Source of the DNA: Phyllosticta citriasiana
Taxonomy: Eukaryota > Ascomycota > Dothideomycetes > Botryosphaeriales > Phyllostictaceae
Assembly: GCA_038021145.1 (NCBI GenBank)
Contig: JBBPHT010000011.1
Location: forward strand, 434,001 to 498,000
Length of the DNA: 64,000 nucleotides
Direction: 5' to 3'
Under the pieces are notes generated by a model. The model searched no databases. It was given only the letters and a program-made list of their open reading frames with translations, and was not told the DNA's origin. The translations under genes were made by a program, and so were the position numbers. This document shows, piece by piece, positions 32,491 through 43,874 of the stretch (positions are counted from its first letter, which is position 1; each line of letters opens with the position of its first letter).

Positions 32491-33135
32491 CTTACACTCA
32501 CCCAGCCCGCCTCGACATGTCGACATGGCGAATCACATGCCTCTTGCGTGGGTGGGTGTCTCCAGCTTCACCTCTTGGATCCTGCCGCTCCGTGCAGAAT
32601 CTCGAACCTGCAAACGCGGGGTTGCCCGCTGGATCCCGCTCGACTTCTGGACCCTGTCCGGCTCGTGCATCAGCGGCGACTTGACGTCTGGATGAACTAG
32701 CCTTGTCCTTGCTCAACTCCCATTTCGAGGCTTACTGCAATTCATCCAGGAACCATAACTTCGATCCGAATGCCTGCGCCAAGGGCTCGCACAAAGCCTA
32801 CGCCCGACGCGACACGAAACACGCACAGCTCGGGACTCGACCCTCTCTGTTCACATCACTAACCGCGCTCCCGACCTAATGTAGGACAAAAGACATGTTC
32901 ATATCTGCGTCATATTCTCCAATGGCTCTCATGGAGCACGCCAACCGCGACGCCCTCATTCACACGTGAGTCCAGCGGCCAAAACTCGGCCCAGCATGGT
33001 CAATGTCGAGAGCGAAGGTCGGACAACATGAGATGCCCAACATGAAACAAACTTACCAGGCACAACCAACTTGGCAACGTCTGACAGCGGAAGCTAAGCG
33101 GGAGGTCCCGCCGTTTTCTTCTGCCTTCCTTGACC

Positions 33136-33157
33136 TTTTTTTTTTTTTTTTTTTTTT
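33136..33157. repeat. 22-base T homopolymer
   Basis: Uninterrupted T tract about 240 bases upstream of the TATA box of the MFS gene. Such poly(dA:dT) tracts exclude nucleosomes in fungi. Confidence 0.9.
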
Positions 33158-33393
33158 AATTTGGGCTCTCTCCCAGTAAGCCGGCTACTGCGATCCTTCG
33201 CCTCAGCTCGGAGATATCTTGGACTTTGTCCCACATGGCCTCCCAGTCTCGCCTTCTAGTCCCCTTCGAATGCCCGTCTTTAAGATATGATTGTTGTTCC
33301 TTCCTCGCTCCTTCATGAAAACAGGTGCTGCTATCCCGAGAGTTGCCCGCCCTTGTGTTTGGACCGTCCGAAAATCGTACCATCATGGCCATG

Positions 33394-33400
33394 TATAAAA
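33394..33400 (+). promoter_or_regulatory. TATA box of the MFS transporter gene
   Basis: TATAAAA lies 75 bases upstream of the ATG at 33475, a suitable distance for a short-leader fungal promoter. Confidence 0.6.
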
Positions 33401-33474
33401 GTGTCCCTGACTCCCACTCACTCTCAATATGCTTCACATACACGTCGTTCGAGAACGCATGATCTACGGCAGCC

Positions 33475-35398
33475 ATGGCAGCAGAACACATTCACCAGCC
33501 CCTTCCCATGGCAGACAACAATTCCGAATCCACAAACGTGGATGCCAACTCGGACTCGACCCACATGGCAGCCCCGTCCTCCCAAGACTTCGCTGAGACT
33601 GGATTCCGACCGATGCAGAGCAATCGACGAGAGAGACGCATCAGTGGAGAAGAGCTTCTCAACCTCCCACACCGAACGCTGAGTGCCAATGCCGACTTGG
33701 CAGAGTACACCTCGGAGACTGCTCAGGGGCAGATGCTCAAGGAAGTCAAGTCTCACCACACTGGAAAGACTGAAAGATATGAGCTCGTCACTTGGAAGAT
33801 CGACGACCCAGAAAATCCCAAGAACTGGTCCAAGGCCTACAAGTGGTGGTGCACAATGTGTGTGGCTTTCACCTGTTTTGTGGTGGCCTTCAACAGTGGT
33901 GTCATCACTGCCGATATCGAGGGGCCGGCCAAGGAGTTTGGCGTTTCTAGAGAAGTGGGCTTCCTGGCAATCACTCTCTTCGTCGTAGGATTTGGTGTCG
34001 GTATGTCAATCAGCGACTTCGTCTATGGGAGCGTGGCACTGACTGTATGTCTTACAGGTCCCATGGCATTTGCTCCTCTAAGTGAAATCATCGGCCGAAG
34101 GCCAATCTACGCATCGACCCTGTTGATTGCTGTCATCTTCACCATTCCCGACGCTGTCGCCAAAAATACTGCAACGCTCCTGGTTTGTCGTGCCATTGAC
34201 GGCATTGCTTTCAGCGCGCCCATGACCCTCGTCGGTGGCACGCTTGCCGATTTGTGGAAGAACGAAGAGCGCGGTGTCCCCATGGCAGCTTTCAGTGCAG
34301 CGCCGTAAGTTCAGCCTCTTGTCACCGTACATGTTTTGTAGGCTGCATGGCTAACCAGGCTCCAGATTCGTCGGTCCCGCGATTGGTCCTCTGTGCGGTG
34401 GTTTCATTGCGGATAACTTGGGCTGGCGATGGCTCTACTGGATCCAGCTCATCCTCTCCGGTGCCTCTTGGGTCCTCATCACCTTCACTGTACCCGAGAC
34501 CTACACGCCATCTTTGTTGGCTAAGCGTGCAAAGAAGCTCAGGAAGGAGACTGGCGATGACAAGTACGTTACCGAGGAAGACTTGGACAAGCGTCCGTTC
34601 AGCGAGCGTATCACCGTCTTCTTGCTTCGTCCATTCCAACTCCTATTCTGCGAGGCCATTGTCTTCTTCATCTCGCTGTACATGTCTGTCCTGTAAGTCG
34701 CCTTGTCCTCTTCGTGACTACGAGAACTAATAACAATCAGCTACGGACTTTTGTACATGTTCTTCGTCGCATACCCAATTGTGTACCAAGAAGGCAAGGG
34801 CTATAGCGCTTCCATCACTGGCCTCATGTTTATTCCTCTTGCCCTCGGCGTCATTGCCAGCGCTTGCTGCTCTCCGTTTGTCAACAAGCACTACATCAAG
34901 ATGGTTGAGAAATTCAACGGCAAACCACCGGCAGAGGTTCGCCTCTATCCTATGATGGTTTCGTGCTGGTTCATCCCCATCGGCCTCTTCATCTTTGCCT
35001 GGACGTCGTACCCGCGCCTACACTGGATCGGCCCGGCCATTGGCGGCTTCCCCGTCGGCTTCGGCTTCATCTTCCTGTACAATGCGGCGAACAATTACCT
35101 GGTCGACTCGTACGTGGACCAGGCGGCATCGGCACTTGCGGCAAAGACGTTCATCCGCTCCTTCTGGGGTGCCGGAGTCGTGCTCTTCACTGAGCAAATG
35201 TACCACCGCCTTGGCTACGAATGGGCAAGCTCGCTGCTTGGTTTCATCGGCTTGGGCTGCTGTCTCATCCCCTACGTCTTCTTCTTCAAGGGCGCGGCCA
35301 TTCGAAAACACTCGAAGTACGCCTATGGAGGCGACGACGCAGAAAACCAAAACGAGAAGGGCCAGGCCAAAGACGTTTCCAGCAGTGATGCGGAGTGA
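33475..35398 (+). CDS. MFS transporter, DHA1 (polyamine/multidrug) type
   Basis: Exons are 33475-34000, 34058-34304, 34366-34692 and 34741-35398, giving 585 residues. A hydrophilic N-terminus of about 120 residues precedes WKIDDPENPKNWSKAYKWW, the phrase that opens the membrane domain in fungal DHA1 drug:H+ antiporters such as Tpo1 and Flu1. The cytoplasmic loop motif GPMAFAPLSEIIGRRPIY (motif A) and FVGPAIGPLCGGFI (motif C) are present and both span splice junctions. Twelve helices are expected. It is a plasma-membrane exporter by family, with substrate unknown. The first intron (34001-34057) is 57 nt, stop-free and in frame; keeping it would insert 19 residues inside motif A, so I treat it as an intron. 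The C-terminus is Asp/Glu/Lys-rich. Confidence 0.92.
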
Positions 35399-35461
35399 TG
35401 TCACCAGGCTGTCTCTCTGATACCCTAGCCCAAGGAAAGGGCCAGCAGGGCCGATCCGATT

Positions 35462-35463
<2 letters not shown>

Positions 35464-35492
<29 letters not shown>
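35464..35492. repeat. 29-base T homopolymer
   Basis: Lies 66 bases after the stop codon of the MFS gene, in its probable 3' untranslated region or terminator. Confidence 0.9.
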
Positions 35493-36380
35493 GGCTTCGA
35501 GTAAGCTTAGGGCCGAAGCGCTTGCATCATCGGACACGAGCCTCGCGTGCGATCTTTTGATCGCAACGTCACCATTTTCCTGTCTTTTCGAGCTTAATTT
35601 TGTTATAGATATCCACGTTTGTTTGCTGCGCAGAGTAAAGATTTAGATGGGCCTAGATGGTTCGTGATGAGAGTAGGATTGGGGCATTGGCATTGCGCTG
35701 GCGTTTGTGCATTTGAAGGAAGAAAAAAGAAGGGCCAAGATAGACATGGTGTCGGATGACTGCATAACGAGCAGACGGGCTGGTAATGGAAATAGCGATG
35801 TACATGGCGTACAGACGCTTAGAGTCATGTATAGAAGACTTGTAATCACAAAGACGGCAATTATATAAACAGGTGCACATTCCTAAAGCAGTGAAGAGCG
35901 CGGCCCGTGATTACTCTTCGAGTCTTGGTCAGCATCAAAAAGGCGAAAAATTGACGCTCTTGCTATCTCCTAACTCCCTTCTCGTGACCATGCCAACTTT
36001 TCGATGCAAGCGAGAGAGCGATTTGGCCTGATGGCGGGGAGGCATCCGGGCAGGTCCGCGCTTACCTGGATGGCTGCCGGAGGAACTTCCATCGAGTCTT
36101 CATCATGACGTTCCTCAGGAGCATAGGGCTGAAGTGGCTGATGGAACATGCTCCGGGCGCGACGCCATTGCCGTCCTCTGGACATTGATGGAAGCTTCAG
36201 TGGCTACGGCAGGCCGACGAGGAGAGGGCACTTGGTGTCGTTTCGAAATTTTGTCGCCTTGAATTTTTCGTGGTGGTCTGCGGGGACGCTATACCTCTAG
36301 AGACAAGCAGGATCGCGATGACTCGTTTGGCAGCACAGGGCGATGGTGTGGGTTGCCGACAAAGCTTCCAACAAAGCTTA

Positions 36381-36400
36381 GGGGGGGGGGGGGGGGGGGG
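36381..36400. repeat. 20-base G homopolymer
   Basis: Uninterrupted G tract, able in principle to form a G-quadruplex, about 460 bases upstream of the Zn2Cys6 gene start. Confidence 0.9.
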
Positions 36401-36858
36401 AGATCGCGTCAGTGGCCGGGGATCATGGAAGCAACCAGACGGCAGAGGCTTCCAGATGGCCAGGCGCGCGCGCGCGCGCGCGTCGGCGTTGGGCCTTGAG
36501 CGAAGGGGAAGGATACTGTGTCTGGGTGCGCGATAATGGGCAGAGCAGAGCAGCAGGGAACGGGATCAGTCAAATGGCGCACGATCCACTCGACTCCCTG
36601 ATCCGCCAGCTACCTTCTTACCTTACCTTACCTCACCTTTACCTTACGCTACCAACGCTTTGCGTGCCGAGGCGCCGGTCACCACTCACGACTGACCTTT
36701 CTTTGCTACCGCAACATTTCCGTCCTCCTCCCCCCTCCCCCCCCCTCCCCCTCCACCCATTATCCATTCCGTAACCCTGCCCCTCGACCTGACCCCAGCA
36801 AGCATGCTCTGCGCCCGCCGCCGTTGATTGATTCGCCCACGACACATCATATCATCAA

Positions 36859-39225
36859 ATGGAGCCCATGGATTCGCAAAACCCCGCCGCCTCGTCCACC
36901 ACTACCTCCACCGCGACCTTCAATCCCCAGGAAGCCTCGCGCTCCGACGTCGACGAGATCCTCCGCAGAAAGAGAAAGGCAAGGGAGTACAAGGCCTGCT
37001 ATCCGTGCAGGCAGCGCAAGGTCAAGTGTGACCAGGCCGTTCCGTGCAAGACGTGCATTGGTATGTCCTGTCCATACATCTGACGCATCGCCGTGCCACT
37101 GCTGCGCTTGGAGCTTCGTCGCCGCTGGGCCTCTGAGCGCTTTGCTCCTACGCGACCGCTGACTGTCCCAAAAGCCAGAGAACATCCCGAACTGTGCACC
37201 TATCATCCTCCGGCCGAATCCCACCCACCTGCCAAGCGTTTGAACCATGGATCCAATAACGGCGCCCTGGACGGCTCGTCTGGCGGACTCGGCATTCACT
37301 ACAATGTCAACGGCACGGTGACGCTTGGCCGCGAGGACTGGGAGAGACTATGCTCCAAGTTGAACTCGGTGGAGCGCTCGTTGATGGACCTCAAGTCTAC
37401 CATGAGGGTTGCTTCGGAAGGCACGGCAGGACAGAATGGCCATACAGAGCCGGCAACGGGCACGCCCTCGAGAGCATCCGCCTCGGAGCCGGGCAATCAG
37501 CAGCAGACGAGCTCCCAAGGGATCCACACGACCAACAGCATCACGGGCCAAACCGTCCACCTGGGAAGCAGCTCGGTGCCAGCGCTGGTTATGGCTCTGG
37601 GCAAAGGCGAGGGCGGCAGCGCTCCCGTTCAAGAACTACTGGGCAAAAACGTTCTGCCGCTCTTTGGACTCGACAACGAAAGTGCCACCTACCCCTTCGT
37701 GGATCTTTGGGGCCTTCCCCACGGTTCGATGAACCGGATATATGAATTGTGCAATGCGTTACCAAATGACTCGGACTGTTGGAACTTGCTCAAATACCAC
37801 AAGGAGACGGCGCATGTCGTCTTTCCTGCAGTCGCCGACATTGAGAAGCTGGAATCAGAACTGTTGAGATTTCTCATCTCGCGCGGCAGCTCAAGGACTC
37901 ACGAGGATGGTAGCGTAAGCGGAGTCACCGAACAGTCTATATTCGGAAAGGATTTGCACTGGGTTGGCCTCTTGTTTGCTGTGTTGGCGTCGGGGTGCCA
38001 GTGCTCGGCGCTTCCAAGAAAAGAACGGGAATTGACTTCGCAAGTCTACGTCTGCTGCAGCTTCGAGTGTCTACGCACCACGAATTTCTTGTCCCACTCG
38101 AGGCTGGAAACGATTCAGACGCTGCTGATTCTGGGCAATGTCATTTCCAACAACATGAATGCCGGCGTCGCGTGGTCACTTCTTGGCTTGACGATACGGC
38201 TGGCCCAGAGCCAAGGATTGCACCGCTCCTGTCCCTCTCACATATCCGAGGAGATGAAACTAATCCGCAAGAAAATATGGTGGACCGTTTTGTGGCAGGA
38301 CAGTCTGCTGTCAATCACGTATGACCGAGCGTCTTCAATGAGCACAAACGAACCCGTCCCGCTCAACCCAGAGTCAAGCCCCGGCAACAGGTCATACATT
38401 GAATGCATGTACCGGCTATGCAAGGTGGGCTTGGATATTGTCAGCGAACGATGCTTCAATCACGATCTCAGTGAGACCATGGCCAGGATAGCGCAGCGTC
38501 GCCAAGAGATTCAGGACATTATGCTCGATGCTGCGGATTACCTCCGAGATTCGAGAAAATGCCGCTCGATGCGCAATCAGCTCGAGCATTGGGCGCTCTA
38601 CCTGCACATGTCCTACATGATGTCGGAGCTTTGCCGGCCCGCCATAAGCCCGGCGCTGGCCGAACATGAATTGGCGCGTAGCATGCGCAAGGCCTGCATC
38701 GATAGCCTGGCCAACACTGTAGAGGCCTTCCTGGGCTTGCAAAACATGACCGTCTTTGCCTCGCGGTCGTGGACTGCGGTTCACCGCTCCATCAGCTGCG
38801 CGCTGCTGCTGGGAATCCTCAAGGAGCACGAGCGCAACGAACGGGCACGAATGCTCCTTGAGAAGCTGATATCAGTACTGACAGAAATTACGTCCAAGGT
38901 TGACCCCGCCGAACTGTCTGCTCCCATTACCCGGTCCATGATGGCTCTCCGGAAGCTGCTGAACATTGCGGACCCTGCAAAGCAGAGCATGCCGTCGTTG
39001 AGCAACGTTGGCCAGTCGGTCGTCCCGGCCTCGTCGACCGCTGCCACGCCACCGCTATCGAATTCGCTCGCTTACGGCCTTGACGACATGAATGGATTGA
39101 TGGGTGTGGATGGATTCGGCTCGCTGGGACAGAGCCCGATCATGTCGGATATCGACTCAGAGCAGAGCCCCTACGCGCTTATGGACAGTATCATCTGGGG
39201 CGTCAAGAAGACGCCGCCGGGTTGA
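36859..39225 (+). CDS. Zn2Cys6 transcription factor with fungal-specific regulatory domain
   Basis: Exons are 36859-37060 and 37175-39225, giving 750 residues. The Gal4-type cluster is split by the intron: Cys47, 50, 57, 63, 66 and 75 (CYPCRQRKVKCDQAVPCKTC, then IAREHPELC after splicing) with spacing C-x2-C-x6-C-x5-C-x2-C-x8-C. The 114-nt intron has GTATGT...AAAAG. A basic region (RRKRKAREYKA) precedes the cluster. The middle region holds the fungal-specific transcription-factor domain, recognisable by LGLTIRLAQSQGLHRSC and the KKIWWTVLWQDSLLSI motif with its invariant W and D. It is nuclear and binds CGG-type half-sites by family rule; its targets are unknown. The start ATG has a good context and keeps the whole cluster. 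Confidence 0.93.
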
Positions 39226-40384
39226 AGGACTGGAAAAGAAGAGGATTGAGTCAAACAAGTATCAGGGCAACATGGCCTAGGGCATACGTGCATGCGTATA
39301 AAGCTCCAATTTGCAGCACTGCAGCGCAGCACACATTGCTTGTGCATGTCTGCTTGGTTGGCATGCCGTTTCCAGGTGCCGACGTCCAGAGATTGGAGTT
39401 CGCTGAGCTCAGCAGTGCTTTCACAAATGGAGTCGAAGAGTAGGAATGTGGCTGCAGAGGTCATGAGGAAGGTACAAGGAAAGCAGACTTGGCTCGGAGA
39501 AACGCGATTATGAGAAACTGAACTTGAGGCATCGCAACAAAGAGCACATGGAGCAAAACATGAGCTACAAAACGGTCAGGCCATGAGATTGGGATGGGCC
39601 TATACTGTACATCAGGAATTCAGGACGGCGTCGGTGTGGAAGAAAGGGGGGCGCACGCAGCGGCGGGTTCTGGAGTCGGTATTCGCGGTATGCGGTAGAT
39701 ATGGGAAATCCAAAACAATTTGACCTGACCAGATATGCGACGCGTGGTTTCAGGAGACGGCAAAACACACACAAGCATGCAATTGGAGCATGTCTTTTCT
39801 TGGTAAAGAGCGGTTTCCGGCCGCTTTGCGTCGTCGGGAGGGATGCGGACTTCCGACAGCTTCGGGTAAAGACATAACCGACGTTGGACCCGGGGACCGG
39901 CTATTGCAAGGGCGATTTCGGCATGGAGGGAGATGGGACTTTTGGCCGCGAATTGGATGTTTTTGGTTGTTGGCGAGCAGATTGCGCAAGTGTGGTTATA
40001 GTGCCGGGATCCAGATGGTCGACCAGGGCAGCGTCCGGCGCAGTTGTAATGCTGGTGAAGCGGCGGAGAGAGTCGGGATTGTGGGGCAGATGTTCTCCGT
40101 TGCGGGGAGGGCACAGCTCTCATCCGTCATTGCTTACCGAGAGAGGGACCACCTCTCAGTCGCGGCAGTCCATGGTGGCCGCCGCCCGCTAATACCACGA
40201 CGTGCTGCCGCTGCCTCGCTCCGACGGCTGCTTGTCGTTGCTCCTCTGCTTTCCCTCCTTCTTCTTCTTTTTCCTCCTCAATCGACGCGTCGGCTTCCAA
40301 TTGGGCGTGTGTTTTGGTTACTTGATCTGTTGAAAGAGTTGGACGTTGTACCATTGCATCACACCACACCTTGTTCTTTCCACC
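39226..40384. other. Intergenic upstream of the CoA-transferase
   Basis: No gene supported. The last 130 bases are pyrimidine-rich, as expected for the leader of the following gene. Confidence 0.55.
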
Positions 40385-42076
40385 ATGCCGTCCTCAGCAA
40401 CGCTCTTCTCGCGCACCGCGAGGCACTTTGTCTCGCCCAATTCGTCCAAGGCCGGCCAATCCGCCCCAAGCAGCAGCAGCAGCAGCAGCAGCTAACAGCC
40501 AGCAGTCGGTCCTCCTCGCGCGCACTTTTGCGTCGTCGACGCGGCGCTTCGAGATCAACAAGGTGCTCCCGTCGGCCGCCGAGGCAATCAAGGACATGAA
40601 GAGCAACTCGACGCTGCTTTGCGGCGGCTTCGGGCTGTGCGGCGTCCCGGACACGCTCATCAACCAGGTCGAAAAGACGCCGTCCATCACGGGCCTGACG
40701 GCCGTGTCCAACAACGCCGGCGTGGTCGGGTCCGGACTGGGCCTGCTGCTGGCCTCGAAGCAGATCAAGAGGATGATTGCCAGCTACGTCGGCGAGAACA
40801 AGGTCTTTGAGTCCATGTACCTGTCGGGCGAGATCGAGCTCGAATTGACGCCGCAGGGCACGCTGGCGGAGCGCTGCCGTGCCGGCGGCGCGGGCATTCC
40901 GGCGTTCTACACACCTGCGGCGTTTGGTACTGTGGTCCAGACTGGCGAGCTTCCGCTCAAGCATAACGCCGACGGGACCGTCGCGGCGTACAGCGACCCG
41001 CGGGACGTCAAGATTTTCAACCAAAAGTCGTATGTCATGGAGGAGGCGATCCGGGGCGACTATGCTTTCATCAAAGCGTACAAGGCGGACCGGCTGGGCA
41101 ATGTGCAGTTCCGCTACGCCGCGCACAACTTCAACGGCGCCATGGCGCGCAACGCGACCACGACCATTGTCGAGGCCGAGCACATTGTCGAGCCCGGCGA
41201 GATTGAGCCCGCCGCCGTCCACGTCCCGGGCATCTACGTCAAGCGCGTCATCCAGTCGACGTCGCCCAAGAGCATTGAAAAGGTGGTCAACGCCAAGCCG
41301 GCGGGCGGCGCGGCGGCCGCCAGTGCGCTGGGCTCGGGCGACACGGCGTCGAAGCGCGAGCGCATCATCCGCCGGGCGGCCAAAGAGTTCAAGAACGGCA
41401 TGTACGCCAACCTGGGCATCGGCATGCCCATGCTGGCGCCGTCGTTCGTCGACGCGTCGGTCGAGGTGCAGCTGCAGTCGGAGAACGGCATCCTCGGGCT
41501 CGGGCCCTACCCGCAGGCCGGTGCCGAAGACCCGGACCTGATCAACGCGGGCAAGGAGACGGTGACGCTGAACCCGGGGGCGGCCGTGTTCGGATCGGAC
41601 GAGAGCTTCGGCATGATCCGCAGCGGGCGCATCGACCTGACCATCCTCGGCGCCATGCAGGTGTCGGCGACGGGCGACCTGGCCAACTGGATGCTGCCCG
41701 GCAAGATCAAGGGCTTTGGCGGCGCCATGGACCTCGTCAGCAACCCGGCGCAGACAAAGGTCGTCGTTACCATGGAGCACACGGACAAGAAGGGCCGCCC
41801 CAAGATTCTCAAGCAGTGCGAATTTCCCCTCACCGGCCGCAAGTGCGTGAGCAGGATCATCACTGAGCTGGTATGTCTGCCCCTTCATCTCTCTTCATCA
41901 ACCACACAAACACACGGCATGCTAACTCTCCTCTCCCTGCGCAGTGCGTCTTCGACGTCGACTTCCTCTCGGGCTTGACCCTGATCGAGCTCGCCGACGG
42001 CGTCACCGTCGACGAAGTCCGCGCCAAGACCGAAGCCCCCTTCAAGGTCGCCGACAACATCCAGCCCATGCTGTAA
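40385..42076 (+). CDS. Succinyl-CoA:3-ketoacid CoA-transferase, mitochondrial
   Basis: This enzyme moves CoA from succinyl-CoA to acetoacetate or a related acid. Proposed exons are 40385-40429, 40503-41870 and 41945-42076, giving 514 residues. The alpha part has GGFGLCGVPDTLI and GVVGSGLGLLL; the beta part has MYANLGIGMPML and the catalytic glutamate in QSENGILGLGP (about Glu342), which forms the enzyme-CoA thioester. CVFDVDFLSGLTLIELADGV ends the protein. The 5' end is the weak point: the long frame has no early ATG, so I join the ATG at 40385 (MPSSATLFSRTARHF) through a 73-nt intron with an unusual GTCTCG donor, a GCTAAC branch site and an AGC repeat inside. The result is an Arg/Ser-rich mitochondrial presequence with RTFASSTRRF at its end. 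The last intron is standard (GTATGT...GCAG). Confidence 0.9.
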
Positions 42077-43035
42077 GGCTTCGAGGTAAGAATGTAAAGG
42101 GTGCTGTTGTCGTGAGTGAGTGAGTGAGTGAGTTAGTGTATCGACGCCGAACGGACGGACGGACGGAGACACGGGTGCCGAGTCTGGAACATGGCTGGAG
42201 CCGAGTCACGTCGTGTCGTGGCATGGCGTGGCATGTCGAGTCAAGTTGTCGAGTCGAATCCGGCTGGAAAATGGAGTGAGCAGCAAAGAAGAGGAGGAGG
42301 AGGCGAACCAACGGTGCGGCGTGGGGCGGCACCGCGGCGATGCGGGTCTCCCCGCCGCCTGAGGTGCTTGATCTTTGTACCATTGATGGTGGCCGAGATG
42401 GCATCACAAACAAACAAATAAACAAACAGGAGGAAAGAGGAGGAGAGAATTTAGACGCAGAGGGAGGAGAAGAGGGAGGGAGGTGGTAGTGGTGATGTGC
42501 TTGCTTGCTTGCTTGCTCGCTCGCTTGCATCTATCTATCCATCTACCCGCCTATCTACCCACCACTTTTTTTCCTTTTCTTTGCCCTTTTACTCTATATA
42601 CCACCATGTTCAATTTACAGTTTACACATTACATGTCCAAGAGTGACGCGTAGGTGAGACCAGGAGAACAAAGTGAAGAGCTGAAGTGAAGTAAAGTTAG
42701 GTGATGCCGCTTTGTTTCGGTTAACAAGTGATGCTGCTGCTATTGTTGGTCGTTGGTCCGTTGTTCGTTGTGGGTTGAAGATAGTAGTACATGATGTACT
42801 ACTGTACGTACCGCTGCGTGCGCGACGTTGTGGACCAAGTAGCTAGCTATCCTGGGTACTGACTAATTGTCTATCTGACTGACTGACTGACTGATTGGGT
42901 GTGTGGGCAACGCAAGGCGATGAGAGAGGGATGCTTCTCATCGTCTCTCAGCCATGTCCATTTTCTCGCCTTTCCTACCTGCCTCTACCAGACACCCACG
43001 CACCCATGTACTTTTTATTCATCCATCCCTCATTT

Positions 43036-43062
43036 ATCCATCCATCCATCCATCCATCCATC
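43036..43062. repeat. ATCC tetranucleotide repeat
   Basis: About six and a half tandem ATCC units. Confidence 0.9.
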
Positions 43063-43168
43063 CCACTCATGCCACGCCATACCACGCCGCCATGCAAGCT
43101 GCGTCCTCGTATTCCCGCTCCATTCATTCCAACTCGTGTGTTCTTATTGCCGTTGTCGTTTCCTGAAT

Positions 43169-43170
<2 letters not shown>

Positions 43171-43200
<30 letters not shown>
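43171..43200. repeat. (AC)15 dinucleotide repeat
   Basis: Thirty bases of perfect AC, 108 bases after the ATCC repeat. Confidence 0.95.
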
Positions 43201-43202
<2 letters not shown>

Positions 43203-43712
43203 CTCAAAGAGAAAGAAAAGAGGGCCAAAAACAAAAAGGGGGGGAAAAGGAAACCGAACTGTGCTATGCCCATGCCGAGAAAGAAACGATGATGAAAAGA
43301 TTCCAAGAAGAAGACGGCAGCGGAGGTGGCGGGCCAATGTGCATGCGTCCTCTCAACCAAGCCAATGGAATCAAGCTGAGCGACTCCAGACGAGACAGAC
43401 GCGTGGTGACAAAGGCAGCAGGTGCGAAGGATACAAAATGTGCCAAGCAACATAGTTCGGGAGCGCACAGTAAAAAAGAGCAACAAATCATCAGAGGCCG
43501 CCCGACATTCGAGTGCAGAGACAAGCAGGGCCCAAAAGCAGGACAAGACTGATAAAAAGGCCGGAAAGACTCGACAAAAAGCCATTGTTTTTCACGTGCT
43601 CGATTGCAATTGATCCAAAGGCTCAAGGAAGCTTCCAACGCTATTCCAAAAAGAAACCGAAGAGAAAAAGTCGTGACAAGAAGGGGGAATCAAAGAATAC
43701 AGTAGTCATGAG

Positions 43713-43736
43713 AAAAAAAAAAAAAAAAAAAAAAAA
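43713..43736. repeat. 24-base A homopolymer
   Basis: Lies about 140 bases beyond the stop of the minus-strand APP1 gene, in its 3' flank. Read in that gene's direction it is a T tract. Confidence 0.9.
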
Positions 43737-43874
43737 GACAGAAAAGCGACCAAACCAAAAGCAACCCCAGAGGACACCTCCGCTCAGTCAATATACCGTC
43801 AAGAATGGAAGACACAAAGAAATCCAGCTGGGCAAGCCCAAAGGGAGGAAGTAGAGAGAGGGCACAGCAGCAGT

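Larger units (their letters stand above)
31558..33474. other. Intergenic, 1.9 kb between divergent genes
   Basis: No supported gene. It contains a GTG/GAT triplet repeat, a CTGC tetramer run, a 22-T homopolymer and a TATA box, listed separately. A 24-codon ATG frame at 32895-32969 lies upstream of that TATA box and has no family features. Confidence 0.55.
35399..36858. other. Intergenic between the MFS and Zn2Cys6 genes
   Basis: Contains a 29-T run and a 20-G run, listed separately, an alternating GC tract at about 36463-36481, and a TTACC-type tract at about 36608-36650. No coding signal was found. Confidence 0.6.
42077..43874. other. Intergenic between convergent genes, dense in simple repeats
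   Basis: Besides the repeats listed separately it has GTGA-type repeats at about 42111-42137, GGAC repeats at about 42153-42169, TTGC/TCGC repeats at about 42500-42529 and an AATAAA at 42417-42422. No gene was found; the frames through it are repeat translations. Confidence 0.65.

Noticed and set aside
32590..32625. Possible tRNA B box on the minus strand (GGTTCGAGATT)
   Set aside because: It lacks the CC of the consensus, the arms do not form a 5-bp T stem with a 7-base loop, and no A box was found at the right distance.
32895..32969. 24-codon ATG frame (MFISASYSPMALMEHANRD...) considered as an upstream ORF or first exon of the MFS gene
   Set aside because: It lies about 430 bases upstream of the TATA box at 33394, so it should not be in the MFS transcript. 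Splicing it to the MFS ATG does not keep frame.
40359..41888. 509-codon open frame antisense to the CoA-transferase
   Set aside because: It is the mirror of a GC-rich, strongly biased coding sequence. It has no recognisable domain and is composed of Arg/Ala/Leu/His/Val runs, typical of antisense shadows.
33475..42076. MFS transporter, Zn2Cys6 factor and CoA-transferase as a secondary-metabolite cluster
   Set aside because: No backbone enzyme (PKS, NRPS, terpene synthase) or tailoring enzyme is present, and the CoA-transferase is a conserved mitochondrial enzyme. Co-orientation alone is weak evidence.
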